Assembly (NCBI GenBank): GCA_000231825.2
Contig: JH720310.1
Location: forward strand, 335,478 to 399,477
Direction of reading: 5' to 3'
DNA length: 64,000 nt
Source: Tetrahymena elliotti 4EA
Taxonomy: Eukaryota; Ciliophora; Oligohymenophorea; Hymenostomatida; Tetrahymenidae
Part shown: positions 47,195-59,506 of the stretch, in pieces
Layout of the letters: each line of letters begins with the position of its first letter
Numbering within the stretch: position 1 is the stretch's first letter
Made by a program: the position numbers and the translations under genes
The notes under the pieces: generated by a model
What the model was told of the DNA's origin: nothing
Databases searched by the model: none
The model's input: the letters and a program-made list of their open reading frames with translations, nothing else

Positions 47195-48730
47195 ATTCAA
47201 CTAACTTATTTTATTAATTTTATTGTAGCCTTAATTATCACTGAAAAAGATTCTTTTGAATCAAAAAGCAAATATCTATCTGTATTTGAAAAACAAATAA
47301 AAAACTAAATAAATACTTATTTATTTTTTAACTTTTTTTAAATTACAGATAATCAACCAAATCAAATCAAATTAAATTCAACCAATCTTTCATTAATTTT
47401 TACATGAATAAATAAATTAACAAACAAGTAAATAAATACATCAATGCAGTTACTATGATTTCAAAAATTAAATCCACAATTCTTTATTCATAAACAAGCA
47501 AACAAATAATTCATTTCATTTTATTGATATTTCAGTTTAACATTACTAAAAATAAAGAAAATCTCATGATCCCTATTTATTTTTTTTTTCATTTTTAATA
47601 AAAGTTCAGTAAAAAGCTGATTTAAGTAGTAGATATCCCATCAATATTTACGATTTTTTAAATCAATAGCTTTAAATTTTAATAAATTCTATTGAAAAAA
47701 ATAAATTAATTTATAATAATAAAGAGTTTTTCTCAAATCTTAATAATAATTTTAAATGAAATAATTTTATGAGAATTATTGATAAATTCTTTTAATTTGA
47801 TCAATAGAAGATTTAATTAAATTTCTTAGTGTAATATTAATAAATAAAAAACAATAAACAATTAATTAATTAATTATTTTTTAAGTTTTGTCAACTCCAC
47901 AAAAAATTAAAATAGTTTTTAATTTTTTTAGATTAAACCTCATTCAAGAATTTGATAAGAAGAATCATCTCTGATCAATCCATACCATCAGTTTTTTTAG
48001 ATTTGAGTTGATGAAATAAAATAATTATTAGATTTAATTCATAACTTTAAGTAAATTACTCACATTTTTTGAGAAAATTTAGAAGAAATAGAAATTATTT
48101 TACTAATAATTTAAAGAAAAATAAATACATTATTTTTGAATTATTGTTAATCTTCCTTTAATAAAATAAAGATAAAGTAAAATATTTAAGCTATAAATCG
48201 ATTTCATTGATATAAAAAATAAATATTTATTTGAGTAGCTATTTCCAATCAGTCGTTTTAGTATTTTTGATAGATATTTAATGAAGTATCTTTATATATT
48301 TTTAAATAAACTTACTTTAAATAATATGCAACTAACTAACTAAATGCAAGCCAAAAATATTATTTTAATAATATTTATATGATTATATATTCACCCAAAT
48401 ATTAAATTTGAAAAATAAATCAACTATTTTGAAATAATTTACTAATTTTTTAGCTTTAAATCATAAGGAAATCAAAATGGAGTTATTAATTTCTTTTACA
48501 AAAAAAGAAATGCTCTATTTTTAAAAGTATTAATCTTAAAGGTTCTAGTATTAACAAAACTAAAGGTTTTTTATTTAAATAGTATGAAATTATTAATATA
48601 AAATGAGACGCATGCTTACGCAAGTAACTTAAAATAATTAGAAGAATAAAGACAACGCATTTATGTTTGGTTAATAATTAAATTATTGCATATTTTATAA
48701 TATAAAAATATTCGTGGATCTAAAAATTTA

Positions 48731-49099
48731 ATGAAAAAATCTACGTCTCCTGCGAATTTTAATAAAATTATAAAAGATATAATTCCAGATTACTAGTAAT
48801 AATACTTATTTTTTACTTCTTTTTGGATTTCTTTTGGATTTGTAAAATATTTTGTTCATTTTTAAAAATTTAAATATTTTTTACAGTTTGATTACATTTT
48901 TATTAAAAAGATTGAAAATATTTTAAAAGAAACAGCAAGCTTAACTCAGCTTAAATTTTACAAAAAAATAAATCTGGTAAATTAATTTCATGGAATACTA
49001 CTTACTTTGGCTGCATCATTAAAATTTTACATCAGAGGATTTACATTTTTTTTGAAACGATATCAATAAATAAAAAATATTGCTAAAAAATTAATATGA
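48731..49099 (+). CDS. Possible ORF, 122 aa, unknown
   Basis: ATG-to-TGA frame beginning M-K-K-S-T-S-P-A-N-F-N-K-I-I-K-D-I-I-P-D-Y and continuing with hydrophobic/aromatic stretches (F-T-S-F-W-I-S-F-G-F; L-L-T-L-A-A-S-L-K-F-Y-I-R-G-F). The first 20 residues look protein-like; the rest could be chance reading of A/T DNA. In-frame GT...AG pairs would also allow splicing. A frame this long is expected by chance fairly often with only TGA as stop. Confidence 0.25.
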
Positions 49100-50369
49100 T
49101 TAAGAAGAAGATTTCATTTATTCAATCCTCAAGCAAACAAATCTTATTTAAACCATTTGTAATTAATTTTTCGAAACATTTAAAAATTTATTTACTATTT
49201 TAAATTTTCTATTGCTTTTGTTTGTTATCGGGTCATTTAAAATTTTAGTTCTTGCTTTAATTTTTTTGTATTTCTAGCAAAAAGAGTATCTTGTCCTCTG
49301 AGTTATCTATAAAAGAAAAACTCGATTAAGAGTAATGAAAATATTTGTATCACAATGTAAAGTAAAGCTAGCTAACCAATAAATATTTAAATTAAATAAA
49401 AGAAAAGAGATAATTAACTTTCTTTTGTTCAAGGAATATACTTTTTTGTCAAATTACTATTTTTTTAGATTAAAAATAATAAGCAATATTTGTCTTAACT
49501 TAATTTAAGTTTTTGTTGAAACTGTTGAAAATTTAAGTTAAAAATCTCTTCTTATGAAATTAGGTCTAAATCCCAACATTACATGAAAATTTTAATTTAT
49601 TACTAATTTGTAATTTAAAAATAGGACAGATGAAAGAATCATTCACATGTAAGTATACAATAACTAGAAGAGTTGTTATTAAATTTGTAATTTTGATTAA
49701 AAAGTGAATTTATTTTTGTTCATTTATTAATTTTAAACAGACAGAAATAACCAGAAAAAATTCTCATAAAAACTTTAGAAAATATGATAATGTTGATTAT
49801 CTGAAACTATCTACTTTTTAATGCGCATATAATGAAATCAAATGAACCTAGAACTTTTTTAAGCCATTTCATTGAAAAAAAGCCAAAATGAATTGAAATT
49901 CAAATACTTTTATTTTTATTGATATTTTGATATCATTATTTTTTATTAAGACAGCTTTCTTCTAGTGAAAGTTTTATTGATTTGTAGACTCTTGATGTAT
50001 ATTATTTAATCCCTTTCATCTAAATTATCTCTGTTTACACTTTTTAGCATTTTTTGGATACTCTATAATACTAATCTATTTTCTATTAAAAAGAGCAGAA
50101 ATCAATATTTTGTGAGATTATTTTTATTGTTTTATGTATGCCCTCTTTTAGAATATATTGTTGATCCTTCATTATTTGGTTTTCTTCTTATATTTTAAGA
50201 GAAGTATTTATTACAAAAACTAATTCAAAATGAAGTTTTTTGTTATTGAAAATGTTTGAATTGTAAATTTCTCTTTTTCCTCCCATCTCCTCAAAATGTT
50301 GAATGTTAGATAAAAAATCAAAATGTTGAAATCATCTCTTTTTTTAGAGGTAACTCATGTATAAAAATA

Positions 50370-50810
50370 AAATTGATCTATTCTATAATTTAAACTGATA
50401 TGTGAATGTTTTGAGAAAAAGGATTAAAAGCTCATTATTTTAAATTTTTCTTTTGATTTTGAAAATTTAAATAAAAGAATATACATAAAACAACTTTTAA
50501 ATTCCTGAAATACTTATTCCAATCAATCTCCTTCTTGTTAATTTTATATGTAAATATGATTTTAAAAATATTTTATTCATTTTACAAAAAAATAAAATTT
50601 ATCTGTTCAATAATTTAAGTTGTTGGTTAAAATATTCATAAAAAGGATATACTCATTATTTTCAATTTTGTTGTTTGATTTGAAAAATTTAAATAAAAGA
50701 ATATCCATACATAATACATCTTTCAAGTGTCTAAAATACTTAGATCAGATAATCTTTTGTTAATTTTCTATGCAAATATGATTTTAAAAATATATCTATG
50801 AAACATCTTA
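50370..50810. repeat. Two tandem copies of a ~240-bp A/T-rich unit
   Basis: Matching blocks in order: aaaaggattaaaagctcattatttt (about 50415) and aaaaggatatactcattatttt (about 50641); gaaaatttaaataaaagaatatac (50460) and gaaaaatttaaataaaagaatatcc (50685); gttaattttatatgtaaatatgattttaaaaata (50538) and gttaattttctatgcaaatatgattttaaaaata (50758). The copies are about 85-90 percent alike by eye, with small indels. Confidence 0.7.
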
Positions 50811-51420
50811 CTTCTTCTTTGAAATTCTTGTTTTCAAAATTCAAAATCCAATTTAATAGAAAAAGCTGATATTTAGTATAAATATAGGTGGCTTTGAATG
50901 AGAAGTAAATAAAAAATTTAGAGATTATACTAACTAACATAAATTTTGTTAAAGTTACAAATATAAAGCTATTTTTAGAAATTTGTTTATTTATTTGAAT
51001 GGTCTTTTTTTTCTTTTGATTGTGAATAAATATTAAACGAAAGATGTATAATAATTAATTACATGAGTTGATTGAGGAAGCGTATGTCACTAGTAAAGTT
51101 ATAGTTTATTTCAAGGGTAGAATAAAAGTGAATTTTAATTTGGTTTTGATAAAAATATGAATTAAAATAAAAGTATGGTATTCAATACTTTGCTAAGTTC
51201 TAGTAAATGATTAGTCAGACTTAAATAGAATTTAACAATGATGAACACTATAAGCCAATAATTTATAATATAAAATAATGAGCTTTAAGTAGCAGCCAAA
51301 AATCTGAGACAATTTCATAATTAAATTAAATCAAACAAATCTACAACAAACTAGAAAAGTTTTAATCAAGTTAAAAAAAAGAATAATTAAAATTAAGTAA
51401 AAAAACCCCCTTCATCAAAA

Positions 51421-52692
51421 ATGGTTATGACAACTTTCAAAGTAAACCTCCTACTGGTTATCCTTCTCTTTGAAGGTGTAGGTACAGGTCTTATCTTCAA
51501 GCAATAACAAAAGAGTATTGTTAATGGTGTACAATTCAATCATCCGTTCATGTAGACGATGCTGATGTTTATAGGTGAAGCGCTGTGTTACTTCATCTAT
51601 TAACTCTAGAAAAAATACTATCCCAAGGATTATGAACTTGAATTAAAAGTTGCTAAAGAAAAAGGTCTCGAACTTACCCCCAACAAATGGATTTTTGTTA
51701 TCCCCACTGCTTGTGATTTCACAGCATCCACTATTTCTTTCTTCGCTATGTCTATGATGCCTCTCTCCATTTACTATATGATTAGAGGTGGTAACATCGT
51801 CATCACTGCTACTTTTTCTGTTCTTTTCTTGAAAAAATAACTTTTCAGACAACACATCTTAGGTCTCTTTTTAGCTGTTTGCGGTTTTATAACAATCGGT
51901 GTTACATCTATTATGTTAAACGATTCAGGTGAAATGGATACCAGCAAGTTGCTTTTGGGTATTATATTACTTATCTGCTCCTTCTTCTTTTCCTCAGGAT
52001 AATCTGTCCTTGAAGAAAAGCTCTTTAAAATGATTTACTTGAACCCTAACTAACTCGTTGGTTATGAAGGTTCAGTTGGTATTATTATCACATGGGTTGC
52101 TTTAAATATTTTCAGTTATATTCCTTGCCCTTCTTCTATGACTGATGATTGTCCAAATGGTATGATGGAAGATGTCCCTCAATTCTTCAAAACTGTTTTT
52201 ACTATTGAAGGAAAAGATTAACCTCTTCTCTTAATTCTCATATTCCTTGGTATTATTGCTATTGCAATCTTGAATGGTCTTGCTTTCTATTGCACTAAGT
52301 ATGCCTCTGCATTATCAAGATCTATGATTTCTCAAGTTTCTCCCTTCGTTGTTTGGATGGCCACTATCGCTATTGGCTGGGATAAGTTCAGAGTAGGACA
52401 ATTCTGCGGTTATATAGTTGTTGTCTTCGGATGTCTTATCTATTATGAAATCATTGTTATTCCTTTCTGGGGTTTCAATAGAAACTTGAAAGCTAACTTC
52501 CACAACTTAGCTCACCATGTTAAAAGTAATGATGAAGTTAAACCTGCTAACAACTTAGAGTGTGCAGTAGTTACTCCTGCCTTAGCCTTAGGATAACAAG
52601 ACTCAGAATAACCTCTTAACACTTAAGCTCCTATCATTGTAAATGTAGCTTCCTCTTCTTCTGCTACCGCTACCGCTGCTGCTGCAAGCTGA
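51421..52692 (+). CDS. SLC35F6-like solute transporter (drug/metabolite transporter superfamily)
   Basis: Intronless, 423 aa, about ten membrane helices in residues 8-365. Seen, in family order: F-N-H-P-F-M-Q with L-M-F-I-G-E (residues about 38-52), P-T-A-C-D-F-T-A-S-T, Y-Y-M-I-R-G-G-N-I-V-I-T, G-Q-S-V-L-E-E-K, V-G-Y-E-G-S-V-G and L-S-R-S-M-I-S-Q-V. These match SLC35F6 (H-P-F-L-Q, P-A-L-C-D-M-T-G-T-S, M-L-R-G-A, L-E-E-K-F, G-T-E-G-L-F-G). Known: SLC35F6 is a lysosomal/mitochondrial membrane protein of poorly defined substrate. The C-terminal 50 residues form a soluble Ser/Ala-rich tail. Codons end in C far more often than in neighbouring genes, suggesting strong expression. A second Met lies two codons in; I used the first. 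Confidence 0.83.
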
Positions 52693-53899
52693 GAAACTGA
52701 TAATAAATAATTAATTAATTAGCATTTTTTGAAAAATCTTTACTAAAAATATAAAATTAATTTGTAAAAAATATTTTGAATTTAAGAATTATTTTATATT
52801 AAAAAAATACTCCTCTCATCTAAAATATAAATAAATAAATATATTGATATTAATTTACTGTCCTTATATATAAAATATCCTTTATATTTGTTACTTCTAC
52901 TTGCAGTTTTCTTCTATCTATCCATATTATCTACTTTATATATTTCGTATCTATCTATCTTTATATTTATCTATCTGCCTCTCTATCATTTCTATCTGTT
53001 GATCTACCTTCTTTTTTATCTATTTAACTTTTAATAGATATTTATCTATTAATTTACCAGTCTTTTTTCAACAAAAATTAGTTTAAAAAAGTTTTTATAA
53101 TTTGCTGGTAAAATTGTATTGAAGTTTCGATCTTATTATTTATTCTATCTACTAACAATTATCTTTCTTTATTTCATAAAAATTAGTTAAAAATATTTAA
53201 AATATTATTACAAAAAATAATATTATGAAAGTAAAATATCTGATAATTTATTTTTGTATGATTTGTTTGTTTTTTTATAAATGACAATTAATTTTATATT
53301 ACAATCTAGTAATATGACAATAAAAATTTTTTAAAATGATTTGATTTTAATAAATTAGATAACATCCATATTATTAAAATACTAAACTGAACATTTTTTT
53401 ATTTGAATTTAATGATGTGATTGAATTTCTTAAAAAAAGTATTTAGAAAATATTTGTTAAAAATTACTTAATAATTCCTTTTTTAATAAATTAAGCAATA
53501 TGTTTCAATTCAAAGTTTTTTATAATTTTCTGAAATAAAGAGTTAATTGATTTAAATCCAATCATTTATCAACTGATTTTGACAAGATTTGAATAACATT
53601 TTTTAAAAGATTGAAATATTTTATTAAAAAAAATATCTATTTTAGTAGCATGAAGGTTGACTAGGTTTTTTCCTAAAATTATGTTGCACCTAAAATCTAT
53701 TGTCAATTTTTTTAGAAATTTAAGGGTTTTAAATTAAAATAAATACATAATTTTAAACAAATTTATAAAATTCTAATTCTAATAATAATAATAAATAAAA
53801 TAGTTTCTTTTTTCAAGTTTTTTTTAATTAAATTTTTTGTATTTTGAATTTGTTTTTTCATAGAACTAACTAAATTTCTTGATTTTTAATCAAAATTTT
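52693..53899. other. Intergenic with ATCT-type microsatellite
   Basis: A degenerate (atct)n run covers about 52915-53050. The rest is A/T DNA with no supported coding frame. Confidence 0.5.
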
Positions 53900-54487
53900 T
53901 CACTAATTGTCTTATTGCTACTCGATTTAATTTGTAGCCGTGTTGCTTTCATTTGTATGGTTACAACATTCGTAGTTAGAAAAAGCAAAAGGATATTTCT
54001 CTTTCATAGAGATTATATCATCATCGTTTAATTCACCTAAGTTTTGAGTATCTTTAATTAACTGTATAGAAGGTTCATCATAACCTATATATATTTTAGT
54101 TGCTAATGCTACCTCACATAATTATACAAGACATTCTATTTATAAATATGCAGCTGCTTTTAAAATATGAGTGATGTCATCAACTGGCATTTTTTCAAAA
54201 AGCTAAATATCAAGAGCATTATAAACATTATCTTACAAGTTAGATGATTAAGCATATTACTTGACTTTTGAATTAGATAAATCATAATTATGTAGATTTA
54301 AATAATTCTATACAAACTACAATTAATTATCATTGATCAACTCTAATTTTATTACTTCATTAGGATTATCATGTATTTACTACTAAATCAAATTGCTAAC
54401 TTAAATGATCCTTTTGTCTAACAGGCATATCTTTCCATCGGCAATCTAAATTTATAGATATTCCTGCTGCTATAACTAATGTTGCAT
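53900..54487 (-). CDS. Skp1-like protein (SCF ubiquitin-ligase adaptor family)
   Basis: Intronless, 195 aa; Skp1 is usually about 160. Seen: an N-terminal POZ-like segment (I-Q-I-A-D-G-K-I-C-L-L-D then H-D-N-P-N-E-V-I-K-L-E), an acidic/polar linker, then the C-terminal Skp1 helices: L-F-E-K-M-P-V-D-D-I-T-H-I-L-K-A-A-A-Y-L with C-L-V-Q-L-C-E-V-A, ending near L-N-D-D-D-I. Known: Skp1 bridges cullin-1 to F-box proteins. The POZ part is divergent and the W-C-x-x-H-x-x-D core is replaced by N-L-H-N-Y, so this is probably a lineage-specific paralog with altered partners rather than the main Skp1. It has a polar C-terminal extension of about 30 residues. Start: first ATG of the frame, overlapping no neighbour. 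Confidence 0.65.
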
Positions 54488-54895
54488 TTGGTTGAAATAT
54501 AACAAATAGAAGTATTATTTGACTATTTTAATTACAGATTAAAAAAGTAATTGTATTTATTATTTAATAACCTTGTTAATATTAAATACATAATTCGATA
54601 TTCTAATCAAAAGTAAAAATAAACAATTATTTATTGATTTTACAATTAATGATATATTTCAAATTATTATTATTATTATTTATTATTGGCTTTCATTCAA
54701 TTATTGGAGGGAAAAGAAACACTACATTATTATTTTTGTCAAATTAACGCGGTTATTTAGCAAGAATATAAGTATAATAATAATTAACAATCTGTATGCA
54801 ATCTATCAAATAAATTAATTAATTACTAAAATTTCAAAATATTAAAATTAGCTTTGAAAAAATTGATAGATAGTAAATAAGTCAGATTTATTAAA
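54488..54895. other. Divergent intergenic region
   Basis: 408 bases between the Skp1-like and importin-alpha-like starts. A/T-rich with a (tta)n run near 54665-54690. A shared promoter region by position; no motif identified. Confidence 0.45.
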
Positions 54896-57380
54896 ATGGA
54901 AAACAATGTTGAAAACAATATTATTGAAGAAGTAGGGGAAGCCAAGTATATTATGAGCAAAAAGAAGGAAATTTTTAGAAAATAAATTAGAGCAAAAAAG
55001 CACAATGAATTATTTCAAAAAAAGAGATGTGAGCTTTTAAATTAAGATAAACCTTCTAGCAAAGATGAAAATGAATAAATGATGTCTTCTGATAGTGCTA
55101 TGAGCACAGTTCTATAGGAAATTATAATAAACCAAAAGGTAAATCAATAATCATCTCAATTTTAATAAAATTAATTCTAATAGATAGGTTAATAGCTGTC
55201 TAAGCAAAATTTTTTCAAATAGTCTTCACTAAAATCTAAAAGAGTAGAATTAATTAATTATCATCTGTGCATGATTTTTATCCTAAAATAGATAAAATTA
55301 GCTTGAAGTTAATCTAGAAAATAATTTTAACATTATTAGGAAGGAATTTAATGATTTTAATGTATCGAAAAAGAAAGAAAACTATCTAACAAATTGATCC
55401 TATTTAAATATTTCATTTACTTGATATATTATATATTTGATATTTATTCCTATAAGCAAGATATCAAATAATACTAAAGAAGTTATTCTCAATATAAGAA
55501 ATAAAATTATTCTAAATAAACTTAAAGAAAGAAAAAAATAATTTCAATGAAAAAAATATAATTTGTAGCTATCAAAAATTGTTTAAATTTGCTCAAAAAG
55601 TTAATTTGAAAAAAAACAGTTTTAGTGAATCTAGAAAGAAAAAAGGGGTTATGCTTCAACTATCATAAAAGTTGATTACCTTCATTCCTACTTCAATTAA
55701 AAAATATAAGATAGTATTGATTAATTAATGTAGAAATTTTGTTGAGAACTTTTAATTATTGAAAAGAAGATTTTATTTTCCACTTATAAAAAATGATTTT
55801 TGGATGTAACAATATTAAACTTTTTTATAAAAATAGCATCTTTAAGACTACTTGGATAAGATTTGTAGTGATATTAAGAATTTATATTTGAGAAATGAAG
55901 TAGATAGCTCTGACATGGCCAAAAATATTAAACTTTTAAAGCTTTACACTTCAAAGATTGATGAGTATCCTCACATAGCAACTTGTGTATTGGATAATAA
56001 AATCATTTAGACCTTGCAATAAATTTTAGCTTTTCCTTCACTAAACTTAAAAAATTTATAGCTTGACACAGCTTCAATAATTTCTAACTTAACTTATTCA
56101 GATGCAGATAATATTGAAAAAATTTTAGAAAACAACTTATAACTTATTGACATTCTAGTATAGGTTTTAAAAGATTAAGATAACTAATATTCAACTCATG
56201 TATGAAGCAGTTTTATTTAATTAAAAACTAATAAATATTTATTTTATATTAAACAGGCAATATATTGTTTAGCAAATATGTCCTAAGAGTATCTAGATGT
56301 TAGAGATGAAGCACTTAAAAGAGGTGCTGCGGAATGCATTGTAGAAAAATATAAATAAAATAAATCTAATAAAGCCTTTATTGAGCAAATTATTTGGTTT
56401 ATTGCTATATTTAGTGTTAGACCTCATCCATATGAATTGGTATATTATTAGTCTTTATCAATTAATTAAAAATAAATTGATTTAAAAAAACAGATTAGAT
56501 GTTTTATTCCTATTTTAGATGAATAATTGGGATTGTAAAATATAAACTAAGAAAATATTAAGTATATTTCTTTTGCTTTGAAGAATCTGAGTGAAGGTGA
56601 TGAAGAGAAGATATAATAAATTTTATAAATGAAAAATGCTAAAAAATTGCTATAGCTATCTAGTAAAGGCTTAGATAAAGTTCCTTTGAATATTTATTAA
56701 ATCATAACTAATTTAACATTTGGAAACACTGATTAGATTATAGTAAATTATTTTCTTTCAAATTATCAATTTTATATTAACATTTTTTATAGTAATTGAT
56801 AAATTTAGAGGTTTTAGATCACTTAAGTTATGGTTTTGAAAAAATAAGTAAGAATATTAAAATAGAAGTTTGTTAATCAATAAATAACATGATATGTTCA
56901 GGATACTAAGCTATAGAACACATATTGAATCACAGATATTTACTTTCGAAAATATTGGCCTACATTTAGACAGGAAATTTTATTGTAAAAAATAACTAAT
57001 ATTTATTCATTAATTAATTTGTAATTTTATCTAATAAGTATAAAAAAGAATTGCTTTTAGCCTTTGGTAACTTTTGTATACATGGAACTTCTGCTCAAAT
57101 TAATTTTATGAGACAGAGGGGACTATTTTCAATTTTAATAGATAGCTTTTAATATGAAGATTCTGAAATTACACTAAGCACTTTAGAAGGTATCTTTAGA
57201 CTTTTAGAATTAGGTAAAGAATTCTAAAAGAACTAAGATAATTTCAGTGGAAACTAAGTTTTATTAGCTTTTGAAAATTTAGGCTTGTCAAATAGTTTGA
57301 TGAGCCTCTAAAAAGATCCTAATGAAAGTGTTTATGAAAAATGCGAATAAATCATACTTAATTTCTATGAATACTAATGA
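54896..57380 (+). CDS. Importin-alpha-like armadillo-repeat protein
   Basis: Exon 1 (54896-55138) carries an importin-beta-binding-like basic segment, K-K-K-E-I-F-R-K-Q-I-R-A-K-K (residues about 22-35), and K-K-R. Clear later exons are about 55457-56199, 56257-56742, 56793-56984 and 57039-57380, all in phase. One or more exons between 55140 and 55456 could not be fixed. The exons from 55850 on contain helical repeats of armadillo type with the diagnostic L-K-N-L-Q-L-D-T-A-S-I-I-S-N-L-T, A-I-Y-C-L-A-N-M-S, F-A-L-K-N-L-S-E-G and L-L-A-F-G-N-F-C patterns. Known: importin alpha binds nuclear-localisation signals and is carried by importin beta. Oddities: a long Lys-rich linker between the IBB-like part and the first repeat, and weak conservation of the W-x-x-x-N ladder, suggesting a divergent paralog. 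Ends ...Y-E-Y-Q, TGA. Confidence 0.7.
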
Positions 57381-57616
57381 ATGAATAAAAGAACATAAAT
57401 TAAAATATTAATATCTATTTACTAAAAATGCTCAACTAATTTATAAATAAACTTAAAACATTTAATTAAAAGATATAAACATAAAAATTAAATTAATTAA
57501 ATATACTTTCAAATGTATTATATATTATATATTTATTATCCTCTAAAAAATATTAAAAAAACTCTTCAAATTATATATCATTTAATAATAAAATAGCATA
57601 ATTTAAGAAAAATTTT
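57381..57616. other. Convergent intergenic region
   Basis: Short A/T spacer between two convergent genes. Nothing else seen. Confidence 0.4.
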
Positions 57617-59506
57617 TCAATTTTATAACTCAATATAGACTTCATAATACATAATATTATTATTTATCTTTTATTGGATATCAGAAATTGTATATATCAT
57701 AAGTGGTTGTGTGATAAATTCTTAATCTACCTAAGCTGGCTTTATTTCATTTTTTAAATCTTTATGAGGTTAGTAGGCAAATATCACATTTACATTTTAA
57801 TCTTTTGAATTTTCATATAAAAAAAATAAAACAGCTATGGTTTCATCAGATGTAAATGTTTAAAATGAGGTAAAGCAAATGTTGTTAGATTTTTATATTA
57901 AATTTTAATAGTGTTCAGTGGGTATCTTGCATGGTTTATATAATGTTTTGGGAATATAATGTTGATAGCTTTCTAATTAATTATATAATAACAGTGATTT
58001 CTAATAAAATTAGATCAAAAATATCCATGATTCAATAAGCTTTTGATTTTTTGAGAGTAAAATTTAATTGATATTGTTGTGTAAATATTTATTAAAGTAT
58101 AAAACAATTTTTTTAGCTAAATATTATTCACCTTAATTTTTCATTTTCTCAAATGTTTGTTAAAACATTAAATTTAGCTCATTTTAAAAATGATTAAAAT
58201 CTATGTCTTGTTATTAGTGTATTCTTTTTGATTCATTTATTTTCTATGAAATATTTGCATCCTCAAATTTAAGTCTAAATCTTTAAAGATTTTGATTAGT
58301 TATGCATTAAAAGATTAGATGTTTAGCATTTATTGGTATAATCTTATCTAAATTATCTACATTTATTATATTTGGATATAACCCAATTGGTTTATTATTC
58401 ACTTCATTAAAATTTCTATCCTCACGCTAAAAGTTGAAAGTACTATTTTTTAAGCTTTACATCAACTAAATGTTTTACTACAAATCTTATTGATGGGGAA
58501 TAGAGACAGGTTTATTTGTTCTATTTTTTAGCTAACTAGAATTATTGATGGAGGTAAGAGTTTATTAAATTTCTTGATCTTATAAATTTTTCTGATTAAA
58601 AGAATAAATAATCTATCTTCTGATTGGATATACAGATAGTTTATTAGGAAAAAGATTTATTTGCTCTAAAATTTATCTAATTTATATTTATATTTGCTCA
58701 AAACAACTAATGTTTTTCTCTATATTTTTATAAATTAGGATATTTTTTTCAAGATATTCTAAATCATAATCTAATTTGGGATGTAGTTAGCTCAACAAGC
58801 TTTGATATTCTTATCTCATTGATTACATATTCTAAGAGTTATTGTATACTATCTTCTTTAGTTAATTTACTTTGAAAGAATGTTAATAAATATCAATTAA
58901 GCCAGAAACATCAGGAAAATATTCATTTAATTATTTTAATGATTATTTTTTAGATTATTAAATATTCTAAGTTATCTCCTCTTGCAATTAATCATAGCAT
59001 TATTCTATTTATAATCCTAGATTCTATTTTTTTTCACTCAAGTATACCAAAAACTCATAATCTTCTTGTTTTAAACCTCTTGGCCAATTAAATATTGGTT
59101 TTTTAGAATTAATATTGTTTTGTATTTCCTGTATTGAAATATGTCCTTTTTAACTGTTATAAAATTAACATGAAGAGCAAGCAAGTATGTTTTCAGTTTA
59201 ACTTAAACTATTTTGTAAATAGGCATAAGGCTTATTATGAATTTGGCAAATGTCGCTTATTGCTTCCTTTAAATTATTTTTAAACATATTTATTATTTTC
59301 ACTATATTATTACTATTAATATCCTCTAAATAAATATTTAGATATTTTGTAATAAAAAAATTGATATTAAAGTTATGTATTAATTGATTGTTTTTCTTAA
59401 ATTTAAATATTCTAATAAAAGTTGTTTTTAAGTCTTTGGATTCCTTTTTGTTGTTAATAAATAAAGATCTAAGATAAATGAAGCCAGCCAGCCAGCCAGC
59501 CACCAT
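57617..59506 (-). CDS. Zinc-finger coiled-coil protein, third member of the family
   Basis: One uninterrupted frame of 629 aa from ATG 59506 to TGA 57617-57619. Residues 87-113 hold C-x2-H-x19-C-x2-C, exactly the spacing of the paralogs at 12-15 kb. Then come W-P-R-G-L-K-Q-E-D-Y-E-F-L, a long Gln/Asn/Lys-rich helical region, and a C-terminal section with I-A-V-L-F-F-L-Y-E-N that may be beta-rich. The first eight codons (M-V-A-G-W-L-A-G) come from a ccag tetranucleotide repeat at 59483-59503, so the true start may be Met74 (ATG at 59287), which would put the zinc site near the N-terminus as in the paralogs. No intron is needed. Function unknown; B-box-like zinc adaptor is a structural guess. 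Confidence 0.66.
59483..59503. repeat. GCCA tetranucleotide microsatellite
   Basis: Five gcca units at the far 5' end of the 57617-59506 frame. An unusual G/C-rich simple repeat for this DNA. Confidence 0.85.

Larger units (their letters stand above)
47195..51420. other. Large intergenic region (4.2 kb)
   Basis: Mostly A/T DNA. It includes a doubtful ORF at 48731-49099 and a local tandem duplication at about 50370-50810 (separate entries). The 48610-48790 stretch has several CpG and a mixed composition unlike its surroundings. No recognisable gene otherwise. Confidence 0.45.

Noticed and set aside
50662..50940. 92-aa minus-strand frame
   Set aside because: Lies in a tandem A/T repeat and the second unit does not keep the frame; length is within chance for a TGA-only code.
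52315..52596. Plus- and minus-strand frames inside the transporter
   Set aside because: The plus frame is the 3' part of the SLC35F6-like gene; the minus frame is its shadow.
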